A DNA stretch of 21,268 bases, taken from contig JAEWPX010000012.1 of assembly GCA_023399375.1 (NCBI GenBank), positions 1 to 21,268 of the forward strand. The letters run 5' to 3'. The position numbers were made by a program, and so were the translations under genes. Origin of the DNA: Pseudomonadota bacterium (GTDB taxonomy: Bacteria; Desulfobacterota; Desulfovibrionia; Desulfovibrionales; Desulfovibrionaceae). Below the pieces are notes generated by a model. That model ran no database searches. It was given only the letters and a program-made list of their open reading frames with translations, and was not told where the DNA came from. Position 1 is the first letter of the stretch. Each line of letters begins with the position of its first letter. This document shows, in pieces, positions 13,203 to 21,200 of this stretch.

Positions 13203-15062
13203 ATGCAACGAATATTTCCAGGGTCGTTGCCGATCGGCCCGCAAAAAACCGGCCCCGCCACCTGGCGCTTCACCGTCTGGGCGCCCCATTGCAAACGCCT
13301 CGATCTGCTTCTCGACGCCACGGGCGTCACCGTGCCCATGGAAGCGTTGCCCGGCGGCTATTACACGGCCGAGGCCTCGGGCCTGGCGGACGGCGCGCGC
13401 TACTGGTATGTGCTCGACGGCGAAACCCGCCGCGCCGATCCTGCCTCGCGCCACCAGCCGGACGACGTCCACGGCCCTTCGGCCCTGGTCGACGCCGACG
13501 TCTTCGCCTGGACCGACGCCGCGTTTGCGCCGCCTGCCCCGGACCGGCGCGTCTATTACGAAATCCACGTCGGCACGTTCACGCCGCAGGGCACCTTCGA
13601 TGCAGTCATCGACCGGTTGCCGCATCTGCGCGCGCTCGGCGTCACCTGCCTCGAGCTCATGCCCGTGGCCCAGTTCCCGGGCGGGCGCAATTGGGGCTAC
13701 GACGGCGTCTTTCCCTTTGCCGCAAGTCAGGCCTATGGCGGCCCGGCCGGGCTGGCGCGGCTCGTCGACGCCTGCCACGGCGCAGGGCTCGCCGTGGTCC
13801 TCGACGTGGTCTACAACCACCTCGGTCCCGAAGGGAATTACCTGCGCGATTTCGGGCCGTACTTCACCGGCCGCTACCGCACGCCCTGGGGCGAGGCCGT
13901 CAACTACGACGGTCCGGGCAGCGCGGCCGTGCGGGAGTTTTGCATCCAGAATGCCCTCTTCTGGCTGCGCGATTTCCACATCGACGGCCTGCGCCTGGAC
14001 GCGACCCACGCCATCTTCGACCAGGGGCCGGTCCATGTCCTGGCCGAGCTGGCCGATCGCGTGGCCGACTGGTGCGCGCGCGCCGGGCGGCAGGCGTTTC
14101 TCGTCGCCGAAACGCATATAAACGACCCGGCGGTGATCACCGATGCGGCCGCCGGCGGCATGGGCCTCGACGGCGTGTGGAACGACGATTTCCACCACGC
14201 CGCGCACGCGCTTTTGACGGGCGAGCGGCGGGGCTATTACGCGGACTACGGCAGCCGCGACGACCTGCTCCTGGCCATGGCCGACGGCTTCGCCTACGCC
14301 GACCGCGCAAGCCCCTTTTTCGGCCACGTGCGCGGCCGTTCCGCCGCGCATCTGCCGGCGGACCGTTTGGTCAACTGCATCCAGAACCACGACCAGATCG
14401 GCAACCGCGCCAGGGGCGAGCGCCTCGTTTCGCTCGTCGGTCCGGCCGCCGCACGCGTGGCCGCCGCGCTTTTGCTTCTTTCCCCGGGTTCGCCGCTTCT
14501 TTTCATGGGCGAGGAGTGGGGCGAGACAAAGCCGTTCCTCTATTTTATCAGCCACCTGGACGCCGGGCTGGTGGACGCCGTGCGCCGGGGGCGCAAGAAG
14601 GAATTCGCGAGCTTCCGCTGGCGCGGCGCGGCGGCCGATCCCTTCGACGTGGCCACCTTCGCCGCCAGCCGGCTGGACTGGGACAAGCCTGCCGCGCCCG
14701 GCCACGCGGCCATGCTCGCCTGGTACAAGGCGCTTCTTGCCCTCCGCGCCGCGAGCCCGGCCCTTTGCGAGACGCGGCGGGAACGGACCAAGGTGTGGCC
14801 TCTTGACGGCATCGGAGCGCTGGCCATGGAGCGCCGGGGCGCGGACGGGCGTTACCTGGTCCTTTGCAACTGCGGCAAGCGGGCGATGCGCGTAAGCGTC
14901 GGGGCGTCCGCCCCGAGCCGCGGCTACGCGCGCGTGTGCGACAGCGAGGAGGCGCGTTTCGGCGGCACGGGAGCGCTCCTGCCGGTGCGTCTTGCCGCGA
15001 CCTGTACCCTGCCGCCCCTTTGCGCCGTGGTCTACAAATGCGAGGAGGGTTTTGGCGCATGA
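13203..15062 (+). CDS. treZ: Malto-oligosyltrehalose trehalohydrolase
   Basis: TreZ cleaves trehalose off the end of malto-oligosyltrehalose made by TreY, whose gene is two places downstream. The 619-aa product has an N-terminal beta-sandwich (about 15-100, FTVWAPHCKRLDLLL) and a GH13 barrel with region I VVLDVVYNH, region II GLRLDATHAI (nucleophile Asp266), region III LVAETHIND (acid/base Glu303) and region IV QNHDQIGNR (Asp397). The QNHDQ.GNR and ..E..ND patterns separate TreZ from branching enzyme. The start is uncertain: the ATG at 13203 fits the family N-terminus, a TTG at 13167 would add 12 residues, and a TTG at 13227 has AGGG nearby. The stop overlaps the next ATG by 4 bp, marking an operon. 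Confidence 0.95.
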   Translation: MQRIFPGSLPIGPQKTGPATWRFTVWAPHCKRLDLLLDATGVTVPMEALPGGYYTAEASGLADGARYWYVLDGETRRADPASRHQPDDVHGPSALVDADVFAWTDAAFAPPAPDRRVYYEIHVGTFTPQGTFDAVIDRLPHLRALGVTCLELMPVAQFPGGRNWGYDGVFPFAASQAYGGPAGLARLVDACHGAGLAVVLDVVYNHLGPEGNYLRDFGPYFTGRYRTPWGEAVNYDGPGSAAVREFCIQNALFWLRDFHIDGLRLDATHAIFDQGPVHVLAELADRVADWCARAGRQAFLVAETHINDPAVITDAAAGGMGLDGVWNDDFHHAAHALLTGERRGYYADYGSRDDLLLAMADGFAYADRASPFFGHVRGRSAAHLPADRLVNCIQNHDQIGNRARGERLVSLVGPAAARVAAALLLLSPGSPLLFMGEEWGETKPFLYFISHLDAGLVDAVRRGRKKEFASFRWRGAAADPFDVATFAASRLDWDKPAAPGHAAMLAWYKALLALRAASPALCETRRERTKVWPLDGIGALAMERRGADGRYLVLCNCGKRAMRVSVGASAPSRGYARVCDSEEARFGGTGALLPVRLAATCTLPPLCAVVYKCEEGFGA

Positions 15063-17488
15063 AACGCTACGTCTGCATCCACGGCCATTTCTACCAGCCC
15101 CCCCGTGAGAATCCCTGGCTCGAGGAGGTCGAGGTCCAGGATTCGGCCCATCCCTACCATGACTGGAACGAGCGCATCACCGCCGAATGCTACGGCCCCA
15201 ATTCAGGCTCGCGCATCCTGGACGGCGACGGGTACATCGTCGATATCGTCAACAACTACTCCAAGATCAGCTTCAATTTCGGCCCCACGCTCCTGTCCTG
15301 GCTCGAAAGGCGTCACCCGAGGCTCCACCAGGCCATCGTGGACGCGGACCGGCTCTCCGTGGAGCGCTTCGACGGCCACGGCTCGGCCCTGGCCCAGGCC
15401 TACAGCCACATGATCATGCCGCTGGCCAGCCGGCGCGACAAGATCACCCAGGTCAAATGGGGCGTGGCGGATTTTCGCGCCCGCTTCGGCCGCGACCCCG
15501 AGGGCATGTGGCTGCCCGAGACCGCCGTGGACCTGGAAACGCTCGGCATCCTGGCCGACGCCGGCATCCGTTTCACGATCCTGGCCCCGCGCCAGGCCGC
15601 GCGCGTGCGCCGCCTGGATGACGGCGGCGGCGACTGGTGGGACGTGTCCGACGCCCACGTGGACCCTACCGCGCCCTATCTGGTGCGCCTGCCGGACGGC
15701 CGCGATTTCACGGTCTTTTTCTACGACGGCCCCATCTCCCAGGACATGGCCTTCGGCGACATGCTGGAGCGCGGCGAGGCTTTCCGCGACCGGCTTCTGG
15801 CTGCGTTCAGCGACGACCGCGACTGGCCGCAGATCGTAAGCGTCGCCACGGACGGCGAGACCTACGGCCACCACCACGCCTACGCCGAGATGGCGCTCAC
15901 CTACTGCCTGTCGCTGCTTGAGGCCGACCCTACCGTCGAACTGATCAACTACGCCGCCTACCTCGACCGGCACCCGCCCGGGCACGAGGCGGAAATCTTC
16001 GAGAACTCGTCGTGGAGCTGCATCCACGGCGTGGAGCGCTGGCGCGCGGACTGCGGCTGCAATTCCGGCATGCACCGGGGCTGGGGCCAGGGCTGGCGCG
16101 CCCCCCTGCGCGAGGCCCTGGACGGGCTGCGCGACGCCTGCGCGACGATCCTCGACAGGGAAGGGCGGCGCTCTTTCACCGACCCCTGGCAGGCGCGCGA
16201 CGCGTATATCGCGGTCGTCAACGACCGCGACGAGGCCAGCCTGGACGCCTTTTTCGCGGCCCACGGCAAAAAGGGCCTGAGCCGGGCCGGGCGCATCAAG
16301 GCGCTCAAGCTCATGGAGCTCGCGCGTCACGCCATGCTCATGTTCACGAGTTGCGGTTGGTTTTTCGACGAAATTTCGGGCATCGAGACCGTGCAGATCC
16401 TCCAGTACGCCGCGCGCGCCATTCAGCTCGCCGGGGAGCTCGGCGGCGGGGAGCTGGAAGGGCCTTTCGCCGCGATCCTGGAAAAGGCCCCGAGCAACGT
16501 CCTCGCCTCGGGCCGGGAGGCCTACGAGCGCCACGCCAAGCCCGCGGCCGTGGACATCATGCGCGTGGGCGCGCATTTCGCCATCTCCTCGCTGTTCGAG
16601 GCCTATGACGAACATTATGCGTATGGCTGCTACCGTGTGAGCGGCCGCGACGAGAAACGCGAAACCGCCGGCCGCGCGCGCCTGCTCACCGGTCGGGCCG
16701 TCATCGAGTCCGTGATCACCGGCGAGCGCCTGGACGCGACCTTTGCCGTGCTCCACGCCGGCGGCCACAACCTGACCTGCGGCCTGCGGCGCTACCGCGA
16801 CGCCGCAAGCCTCGCCGCCATGGAAGCCGACCTGCGCCGGGTCTTCGAACGCGGCGATCTCGCCGAAAGCATCCGCGCCCTGGACGCCCATTTCGAAACC
16901 CACACCTTCTCCATCCGCGACCTCTTTCGCGACGAGCAGCGCAAGGTGGTGGCCGAGGTCCTCGCCCCGGAATTCGACGCCGCCGAAGCCATGTACCGCC
17001 GCATCTTCGAGGACGACTACCCCATCCTCAATTTCCTCCACTGGCTCTCCATGCCCGTGCCGCGCCACTTTCTGGACGCCGCCGCCTTTGTCGTGGAAAC
17101 GGATATCCGCAGGCAGCTCGCCGGCGACGTCATCGACCTCGAACGCCTGGACGGGAGCATCGAGGACGCCAAGCGCTTCGGCCTTTCCCTCGACTACGAG
17201 CGCCTCGGTATGGAAGGGGCGCGCTGGGTCAACCGCTTCGTGGAGGCCTTCGGCGAGGATTTCGAGAACATCGCGTTGCTGACCGACGTCAAGGAGGCCC
17301 TGGACAGGCTGCGCGCCCTGCCCATGGGGCTCAACCTGTTCAAGGCGCAAAACGTGGCCTTCGAACTGTCCCGCAGCCGCTATCCCGGCAAAAGGGACGC
17401 GGCCGCCGCCGGGGACGAAGAGGCCAGGCGCTGGGTGGCGCTTTTTTCCGTGGTGGCCGAAGCGCTCAAGGTGAGGCTGCCGCAATGA
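15059..17488 (+). CDS. GH57 glycoside hydrolase with C-terminal DUF3536
   Basis: The 809-aa cytoplasmic protein (no signal peptide) belongs to glycoside hydrolase family 57. Visible conserved regions are HGHFYQPP (8-15), WLPETAVD with the expected nucleophile Glu154, and ATDGETYGHHH with the expected acid/base Asp265. Residues beyond about 500 form a helical region that fits DUF3536. GH57 enzymes include amylases, 4-alpha-glucanotransferases, branching enzymes and amylopullulanases, and the specificity of the DUF3536 branch is, as far as I know, not settled. It sits between treZ and treY with 4-bp overlaps on both sides, so it very likely acts on the same alpha-glucan: making, trimming or debranching malto-oligosaccharides. 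GAGGAGGG lies 9 bases before the ATG at 15059. Confidence 0.92.
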   Translation: MKRYVCIHGHFYQPPRENPWLEEVEVQDSAHPYHDWNERITAECYGPNSGSRILDGDGYIVDIVNNYSKISFNFGPTLLSWLERRHPRLHQAIVDADRLSVERFDGHGSALAQAYSHMIMPLASRRDKITQVKWGVADFRARFGRDPEGMWLPETAVDLETLGILADAGIRFTILAPRQAARVRRLDDGGGDWWDVSDAHVDPTAPYLVRLPDGRDFTVFFYDGPISQDMAFGDMLERGEAFRDRLLAAFSDDRDWPQIVSVATDGETYGHHHAYAEMALTYCLSLLEADPTVELINYAAYLDRHPPGHEAEIFENSSWSCIHGVERWRADCGCNSGMHRGWGQGWRAPLREALDGLRDACATILDREGRRSFTDPWQARDAYIAVVNDRDEASLDAFFAAHGKKGLSRAGRIKALKLMELARHAMLMFTSCGWFFDEISGIETVQILQYAARAIQLAGELGGGELEGPFAAILEKAPSNVLASGREAYERHAKPAAVDIMRVGAHFAISSLFEAYDEHYAYGCYRVSGRDEKRETAGRARLLTGRAVIESVITGERLDATFAVLHAGGHNLTCGLRRYRDAASLAAMEADLRRVFERGDLAESIRALDAHFETHTFSIRDLFRDEQRKVVAEVLAPEFDAAEAMYRRIFEDDYPILNFLHWLSMPVPRHFLDAAAFVVETDIRRQLAGDVIDLERLDGSIEDAKRFGLSLDYERLGMEGARWVNRFVEAFGEDFENIALLTDVKEALDRLRALPMGLNLFKAQNVAFELSRSRYPGKRDAAAAGDEEARRWVALFSVVAEALKVRLPQ

Positions 17489-20298
17489 ACGCGCCCGTCG
17501 CCACCTACCGCGTCCAGTTCACCAAGGACTTCGATTTCGCCCGCTGCCAGGACGTCCTCGACTACCTCGCCGCGCTCGGCGTCTCCCACATCTACGCCTC
17601 GCCGATCTTTCGTGCCCGGCCCGGCTCGACCCACGGCTACGACGTGTGCGACCACAGGGAGATCAACCCGGAGCTCGGCGGCGAAACCGGGTTCCGCGCC
17701 CTGGCCGCGGCGGCCGCAAAGCGCGGCATCGGCTGGATTCAGGATATCGTGCCCAACCACATGGCCGTCTCGGGCGAAAATCGCATGCTCGTGGACGTGC
17801 TCGAAAACGGCCCGTCCTCGCGCTACTACCAGTCCTTCGACATCGACTGGGACCACCCTTACGAGAGCATCAAGGGCCGCATGCTGGCCCCGTTTCTGGG
17901 TAACTTCTACGGCCGGGTCCTGGAGGCCGGGGAGATAGCCATCGGTTTCGACGCCGACGGCTTTTTCGTGCGCTACTACGACCTGCGCTTTCCCCTGCGC
18001 ATCGATTCCTACGTACGCCTGCTCACGCTCGGGCTCGGCAGGCTGCGCGCGAAAATCGGCCGCGATTCCCCGGAATTCATCAAGCTCCTGGGCGTGCTCT
18101 ATACCATCAAATCCCTGCCCGCCGAGGATTCCAGGGACGAACGCTACGACCAGATCTTTTTCGTCAAACAAATGCTCTTCGAGCTCTTCGAGCAAAGCGC
18201 GCCCGTGCGCGCGCACATCCTCGCCAACCTGGCCCTGGCCAACGGCACGGCGGAGACGGGCGAGGGCGAGGACCGCCGGGCGCTGCTGGAGAGCCTCCTG
18301 GCCGAGCAGTATTTCCGGCTCTCCTACTGGAAGGTGGCCGGGGAGGAGATCAACTACCGCCGCTTTTTCGCCATCAACGACCTCATCTCCCTGCGCGTGG
18401 AAGAGGAGGCGGTTTTCCGCCAGTCCCACGGCAAGCTGTTCGAACTGATCCGGGAAGGGCTTTTCTCGGGGCTGCGCGTGGACCACATCGACGGGCTCTA
18501 TGACCCGGCGCGCTACCTGCGCCGGCTGCGCGAAGCCGTCGGCGACGCCTATCTCGCCGTGGAAAAGATCTGCGTCGCCGGCGAGCCCCTGCCGGCGTTC
18601 TGGCCCGTGGCCGGCTCCACGGGCTACGATTTCATGAACGCCGTATGCGGCCTGTACGTGGACACGACCCGGGAAAAGTCCTTCGAGCGCATCTATGCCG
18701 GCTTCACCGGCCGCCGCCAGCGGCCCGAGGACGTGGTGGTCTGGAAAAAGCGCCGCATCATCGAAACCCACATGTACGGCGATGTGGAAAACCTGGCCAG
18801 ACTCATCAACGCCGTCTCCAGCCTCGACCGCCAGGGCTTCGACATCACCCTGCGCTCGACCAAGCGGGCGCTGACCGAGGTGCTGGCCCATTATCCGGTC
18901 TACCGGACCTACATCTCCCCGGACGCCATCCGGCCGGCGGACATCGACTACGTGCGCACGGCCATCCGCCGCGCCAAGCGCCACAACGCCGACCTCGCCT
19001 ACGAGCTCGATTTCCTGGAGCGTTTCCTTTTGCTGCAATACGACGCGAACTTAAGCGACGAGCAGAAGGCGCAGTGGACCCGGTTCGCCATGCGCTTCCA
19101 GCAGGTCAGCGGGCCGCTGATGGCCAAGGGCGTGGAGGATACGGCGTTTTACGTGCTCAACCGGCTGCTGTGCCTCAATGAAGTGGGCGGCGAGCCCGGA
19201 AGTTTCGGGCAGACGCCCCAGGCCTTCCACGAGGCCATGACCGCGCGCGCCAGGCAGTGGCCCCGGGCGATGAGCGCCACGGCCACCCACGACGCGAAGC
19301 GCGGCGAGGACGCGCGCCTGCGCCTGGCCGCGCTGTCGGAGCTCCCCGACGCCTGGCGCGGCGCGCTGGCGAAGTTCTACCGCATCAACCTGCACCGCAA
19401 GACGCCGCTTAGCGACCGGCCCGCGCCGGACAAAAACGACGAATACCTGCTCTACCAGACGCTGCTCGGCCATTATCCCGACCGGCCCGAGGACCTGCCC
19501 GGCTTCGGCGGGCGGCTTGCGGCCTATCTCGTCAAGGCCGTGCGCGAGGGCAAGGAGCATTCCACGTGGATGAGCCCGGACCTGGAGTACGAAAAGACGC
19601 TGACCGATTTCGCGGCCATGCTCCTGGACGAGGCCCCGGACAGCGCCTTCATGGGCGTTTTTCTGCCGCTGTGCCGGCGGCTCACCCGGATCGGCTACTC
19701 CTACGGCCTGGCCCAGGTCGTGCTCAAGGCCGCCTGCCCCGGCGTGCCGGACATCTACCAGGGCGTGGAGTGCTGGGACCTGTCCTTCGTCGACCCGGAC
19801 AACCGGCGGCCCGTGGATTTCGCACTCCGGGAAAAGACCCTCGGCGAGTTGGACGCGGCGTTTTCCGTTGATCCGGTTGCGCTGTGCCACAGGCTGCTCG
19901 CCTCGCCCGAGGACGGCTGCATCAAGCTCTTCACGCTCTGGCGGGCGCTTGCGGCGCGGGGCGCGGACCCCGAGCTCTTCACCGTTGGGACGTATGCGCC
20001 GGCCGTGTTTGCGGGGAGCCTTGCCGGGAACGTGTTCGGCTTCTGGCGCGCCTTCGAGGGCAGGACGGCCCTTGCGGTCGTGCCCTGGCGCATCGCCGAC
20101 CTCGGCGCGGTGCAGGGTTCGTTCGTGCTCGGCGAAGCCTGGGAGGACACGCGCGTTGCGGACCTTCCGGAAGGGTGGGGGCCGCTGACCGACGTCATGA
20201 CCGGTCGGACGTTTTCCGGGGAGAGCCTCATGCTCAAGGAGCTGTTGCGCGATTTCCCCGTGGCGCTGCTTACGGGTGGGACCGCGGGCGGGGAGTGA
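17485..20298 (+). CDS. treY: Malto-oligosyltrehalose synthase
   Basis: TreY rearranges the reducing-end alpha-1,4 bond of a maltodextrin to the alpha,alpha-1,1 bond of trehalose, which TreZ then releases. The 937-aa product shows the GH13 TreY pattern: TYRVQFTKDFDF at the N-terminus, SHIYASPIFRARPGSTHGYD, region I DIVPNH, region II GLRVDHIDGL (nucleophile Asp333), region III AVEKICVAGEPLP (Glu360), region IV ATATHDAKRGEDAR (Asp603) and PGVPDIYQGVE near 750. The length is at the upper end for the family but normal for proteobacterial forms. It starts within the GH57 stop (ATGA). Its last 29 bases overlap the 3' end of the convergent metallo-hydrolase gene, an antisense arrangement at the end of the operon. 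Confidence 0.96.
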   Translation: MNAPVATYRVQFTKDFDFARCQDVLDYLAALGVSHIYASPIFRARPGSTHGYDVCDHREINPELGGETGFRALAAAAAKRGIGWIQDIVPNHMAVSGENRMLVDVLENGPSSRYYQSFDIDWDHPYESIKGRMLAPFLGNFYGRVLEAGEIAIGFDADGFFVRYYDLRFPLRIDSYVRLLTLGLGRLRAKIGRDSPEFIKLLGVLYTIKSLPAEDSRDERYDQIFFVKQMLFELFEQSAPVRAHILANLALANGTAETGEGEDRRALLESLLAEQYFRLSYWKVAGEEINYRRFFAINDLISLRVEEEAVFRQSHGKLFELIREGLFSGLRVDHIDGLYDPARYLRRLREAVGDAYLAVEKICVAGEPLPAFWPVAGSTGYDFMNAVCGLYVDTTREKSFERIYAGFTGRRQRPEDVVVWKKRRIIETHMYGDVENLARLINAVSSLDRQGFDITLRSTKRALTEVLAHYPVYRTYISPDAIRPADIDYVRTAIRRAKRHNADLAYELDFLERFLLLQYDANLSDEQKAQWTRFAMRFQQVSGPLMAKGVEDTAFYVLNRLLCLNEVGGEPGSFGQTPQAFHEAMTARARQWPRAMSATATHDAKRGEDARLRLAALSELPDAWRGALAKFYRINLHRKTPLSDRPAPDKNDEYLLYQTLLGHYPDRPEDLPGFGGRLAAYLVKAVREGKEHSTWMSPDLEYEKTLTDFAAMLLDEAPDSAFMGVFLPLCRRLTRIGYSYGLAQVVLKAACPGVPDIYQGVECWDLSFVDPDNRRPVDFALREKTLGELDAAFSVDPVALCHRLLASPEDGCIKLFTLWRALAARGADPELFTVGTYAPAVFAGSLAGNVFGFWRAFEGRTALAVVPWRIADLGAVQGSFVLGEAWEDTRVADLPEGWGPLTDVMTGRTFSGESLMLKELLRDFPVALLTGGTAGGE

Positions 20299-21019
20299 GG
20301 CCGGCGGGGAGTTCCAGCACGTCTCCCGGCTCCGCGTAGGCGAAGACGGCCGTGCCGGGGCGGCGCAGGCGGTCGGCGAAGCGTTCGATGTAGTGCGTCT
20401 TGCCGTTTACGTGCATGGGCACGAACACGGCGGGCGCGAGCTTTTCCACGAAGTCCGGCGCGCCGGCGAGGCTTGGCAGGCGCGGGTCCATGTTGGAGAA
20501 AGCCACGTCGAGCGGGCGCGCGGCGAGCGTCTTGAGCAGCCGCCGCCAGGACATGCCCACGGCGCGCCGGGCGGCCGGCGACTGTCCGGGCCAGTCCCAA
20601 AGCGCCATGTCCCCCCCGAAATAGACCGACAGCCCTTCCCGTTCGATGCGGTAGGCCAGGCCCATGTCGTTGCTTTCCAGGGCATGCACCGTCAGGCCGC
20701 CCACGTCTTGCGAGGCGTCGGGCTCCATGACGACCGTCTCCGGCGGCAGGAGGTCGCCGTAGAGGTCGGCGACGTCGTCGGAAACCACGAAGCGGCGCGT
20801 GGCCGCAGCCTCCGTCGCGGCGACGAGGTCCGGATCGAAATGGTCGTCGTGGCTGTGGGAGATAAATACGGTCAGGTCCGCGCCGGCGATGTGCGCGGCG
20901 GCGGCTTGCGCGGCCTCTCGCGGCAGATAGGCCGGGGCCGGGTAGTCGAACAGGAGCGTCTTGCCGCCCGCGCGCAGGAGAAAGCAGTCGTGGTGGATAT
21001 AGACGATGCTGGCGGACAT
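20270..21019 (-). CDS. Metallo-beta-lactamase-fold hydrolase (UlaG/RNase Z-like)
   Basis: The 249-aa cytoplasmic protein has the metal-binding HxHxDH motif as His55-Ser-His57-Asp-Asp59-His60, later a YFGGD segment (probable bridging Asp) and MHVNGKTH near the end that can supply the last His ligand. The N-terminus, VYIHHDCFLLRAGGKTLLFDYP, is typical of the UlaG-like branch of the superfamily. The substrate is unknown. Possibilities include phosphoesters, lactones or RNA. AGG lies 9 bases before the ATG at 21019, and a 6-bp inverted repeat (21030-21047) lies in the leader. Its 3' end overlaps treY in convergent orientation, so the last residues are encoded antisense to treY. Confidence 0.88.
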   Translation of the reverse strand: MSASIVYIHHDCFLLRAGGKTLLFDYPAPAYLPREAAQAAAAHIAGADLTVFISHSHDDHFDPDLVAATEAAATRRFVVSDDVADLYGDLLPPETVVMEPDASQDVGGLTVHALESNDMGLAYRIEREGLSVYFGGDMALWDWPGQSPAARRAVGMSWRRLLKTLAARPLDVAFSNMDPRLPSLAGAPDFVEKLAPAVFVPMHVNGKTHYIERFADRLRRPGTAVFAYAEPGDVLELPAGLTPRPRSHP

Positions 21020-21029
21020 GCGAACAACC

Positions 21030-21047
21030 TGAGAACGTTTCTTCTCA
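21030..21047. promoter_or_regulatory. Inverted repeat in the metallo-hydrolase leader
   Basis: TGAGAA (21030-21035) and TTCTCA (21042-21047) form a 12-base dyad around CGTTTC, starting 11 bases before the hydrolase ATG. It overlaps the region where its ribosome-binding site (AGG at 21028-21030 on the complement) lies. It could be an operator or an RNA hairpin limiting translation. A chance dyad of this size is also possible. Confidence 0.3.
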
Positions 21048-21102
21048 ACGATTCGCCGAAATGATGGCGGGTGATGCCGTGTGCTCGGACCTCTCGAATA
21101 TC

Positions 21103-21200
21103 CCCCCTTTCGGGGTGGTCCAGGAGGGGCCCTCGGCCCCTCCTGGCCGCCGGAGGCATTCTTCCTCTCTTCTCCTCTTCCTCTTCGCCTTCCTCCCCCT
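21103..21200 (-). repeat. Intergenic hairpin element, copy 2 (3' of the right-edge gene)
   Basis: Read on the minus strand from the stop at 21199-21201: purines from 21200 to 21159 with a single interruption at 21187, then GAATGCC, a perfect 12-bp stem (21146-21135 with 21131-21120) with a 3-base loop, then a second hairpin CCCC-GAAA-GGGG (21114-21104) with a GNRA-type loop. The stem tip differs from copy 1 but keeps pairing. It lies between the right-edge gene and the metallo-hydrolase start and probably marks the 3' end of the former's transcript. Confidence 0.75.

Noticed and set aside
15203..17485. 760-codon minus-strand open frame opposite the GH57 gene
   Set aside because: It is the antisense shadow of a GC-rich gene (Val/Gly/His/Ala-rich, no domain). 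The GH57 frame is clearly the coding one.
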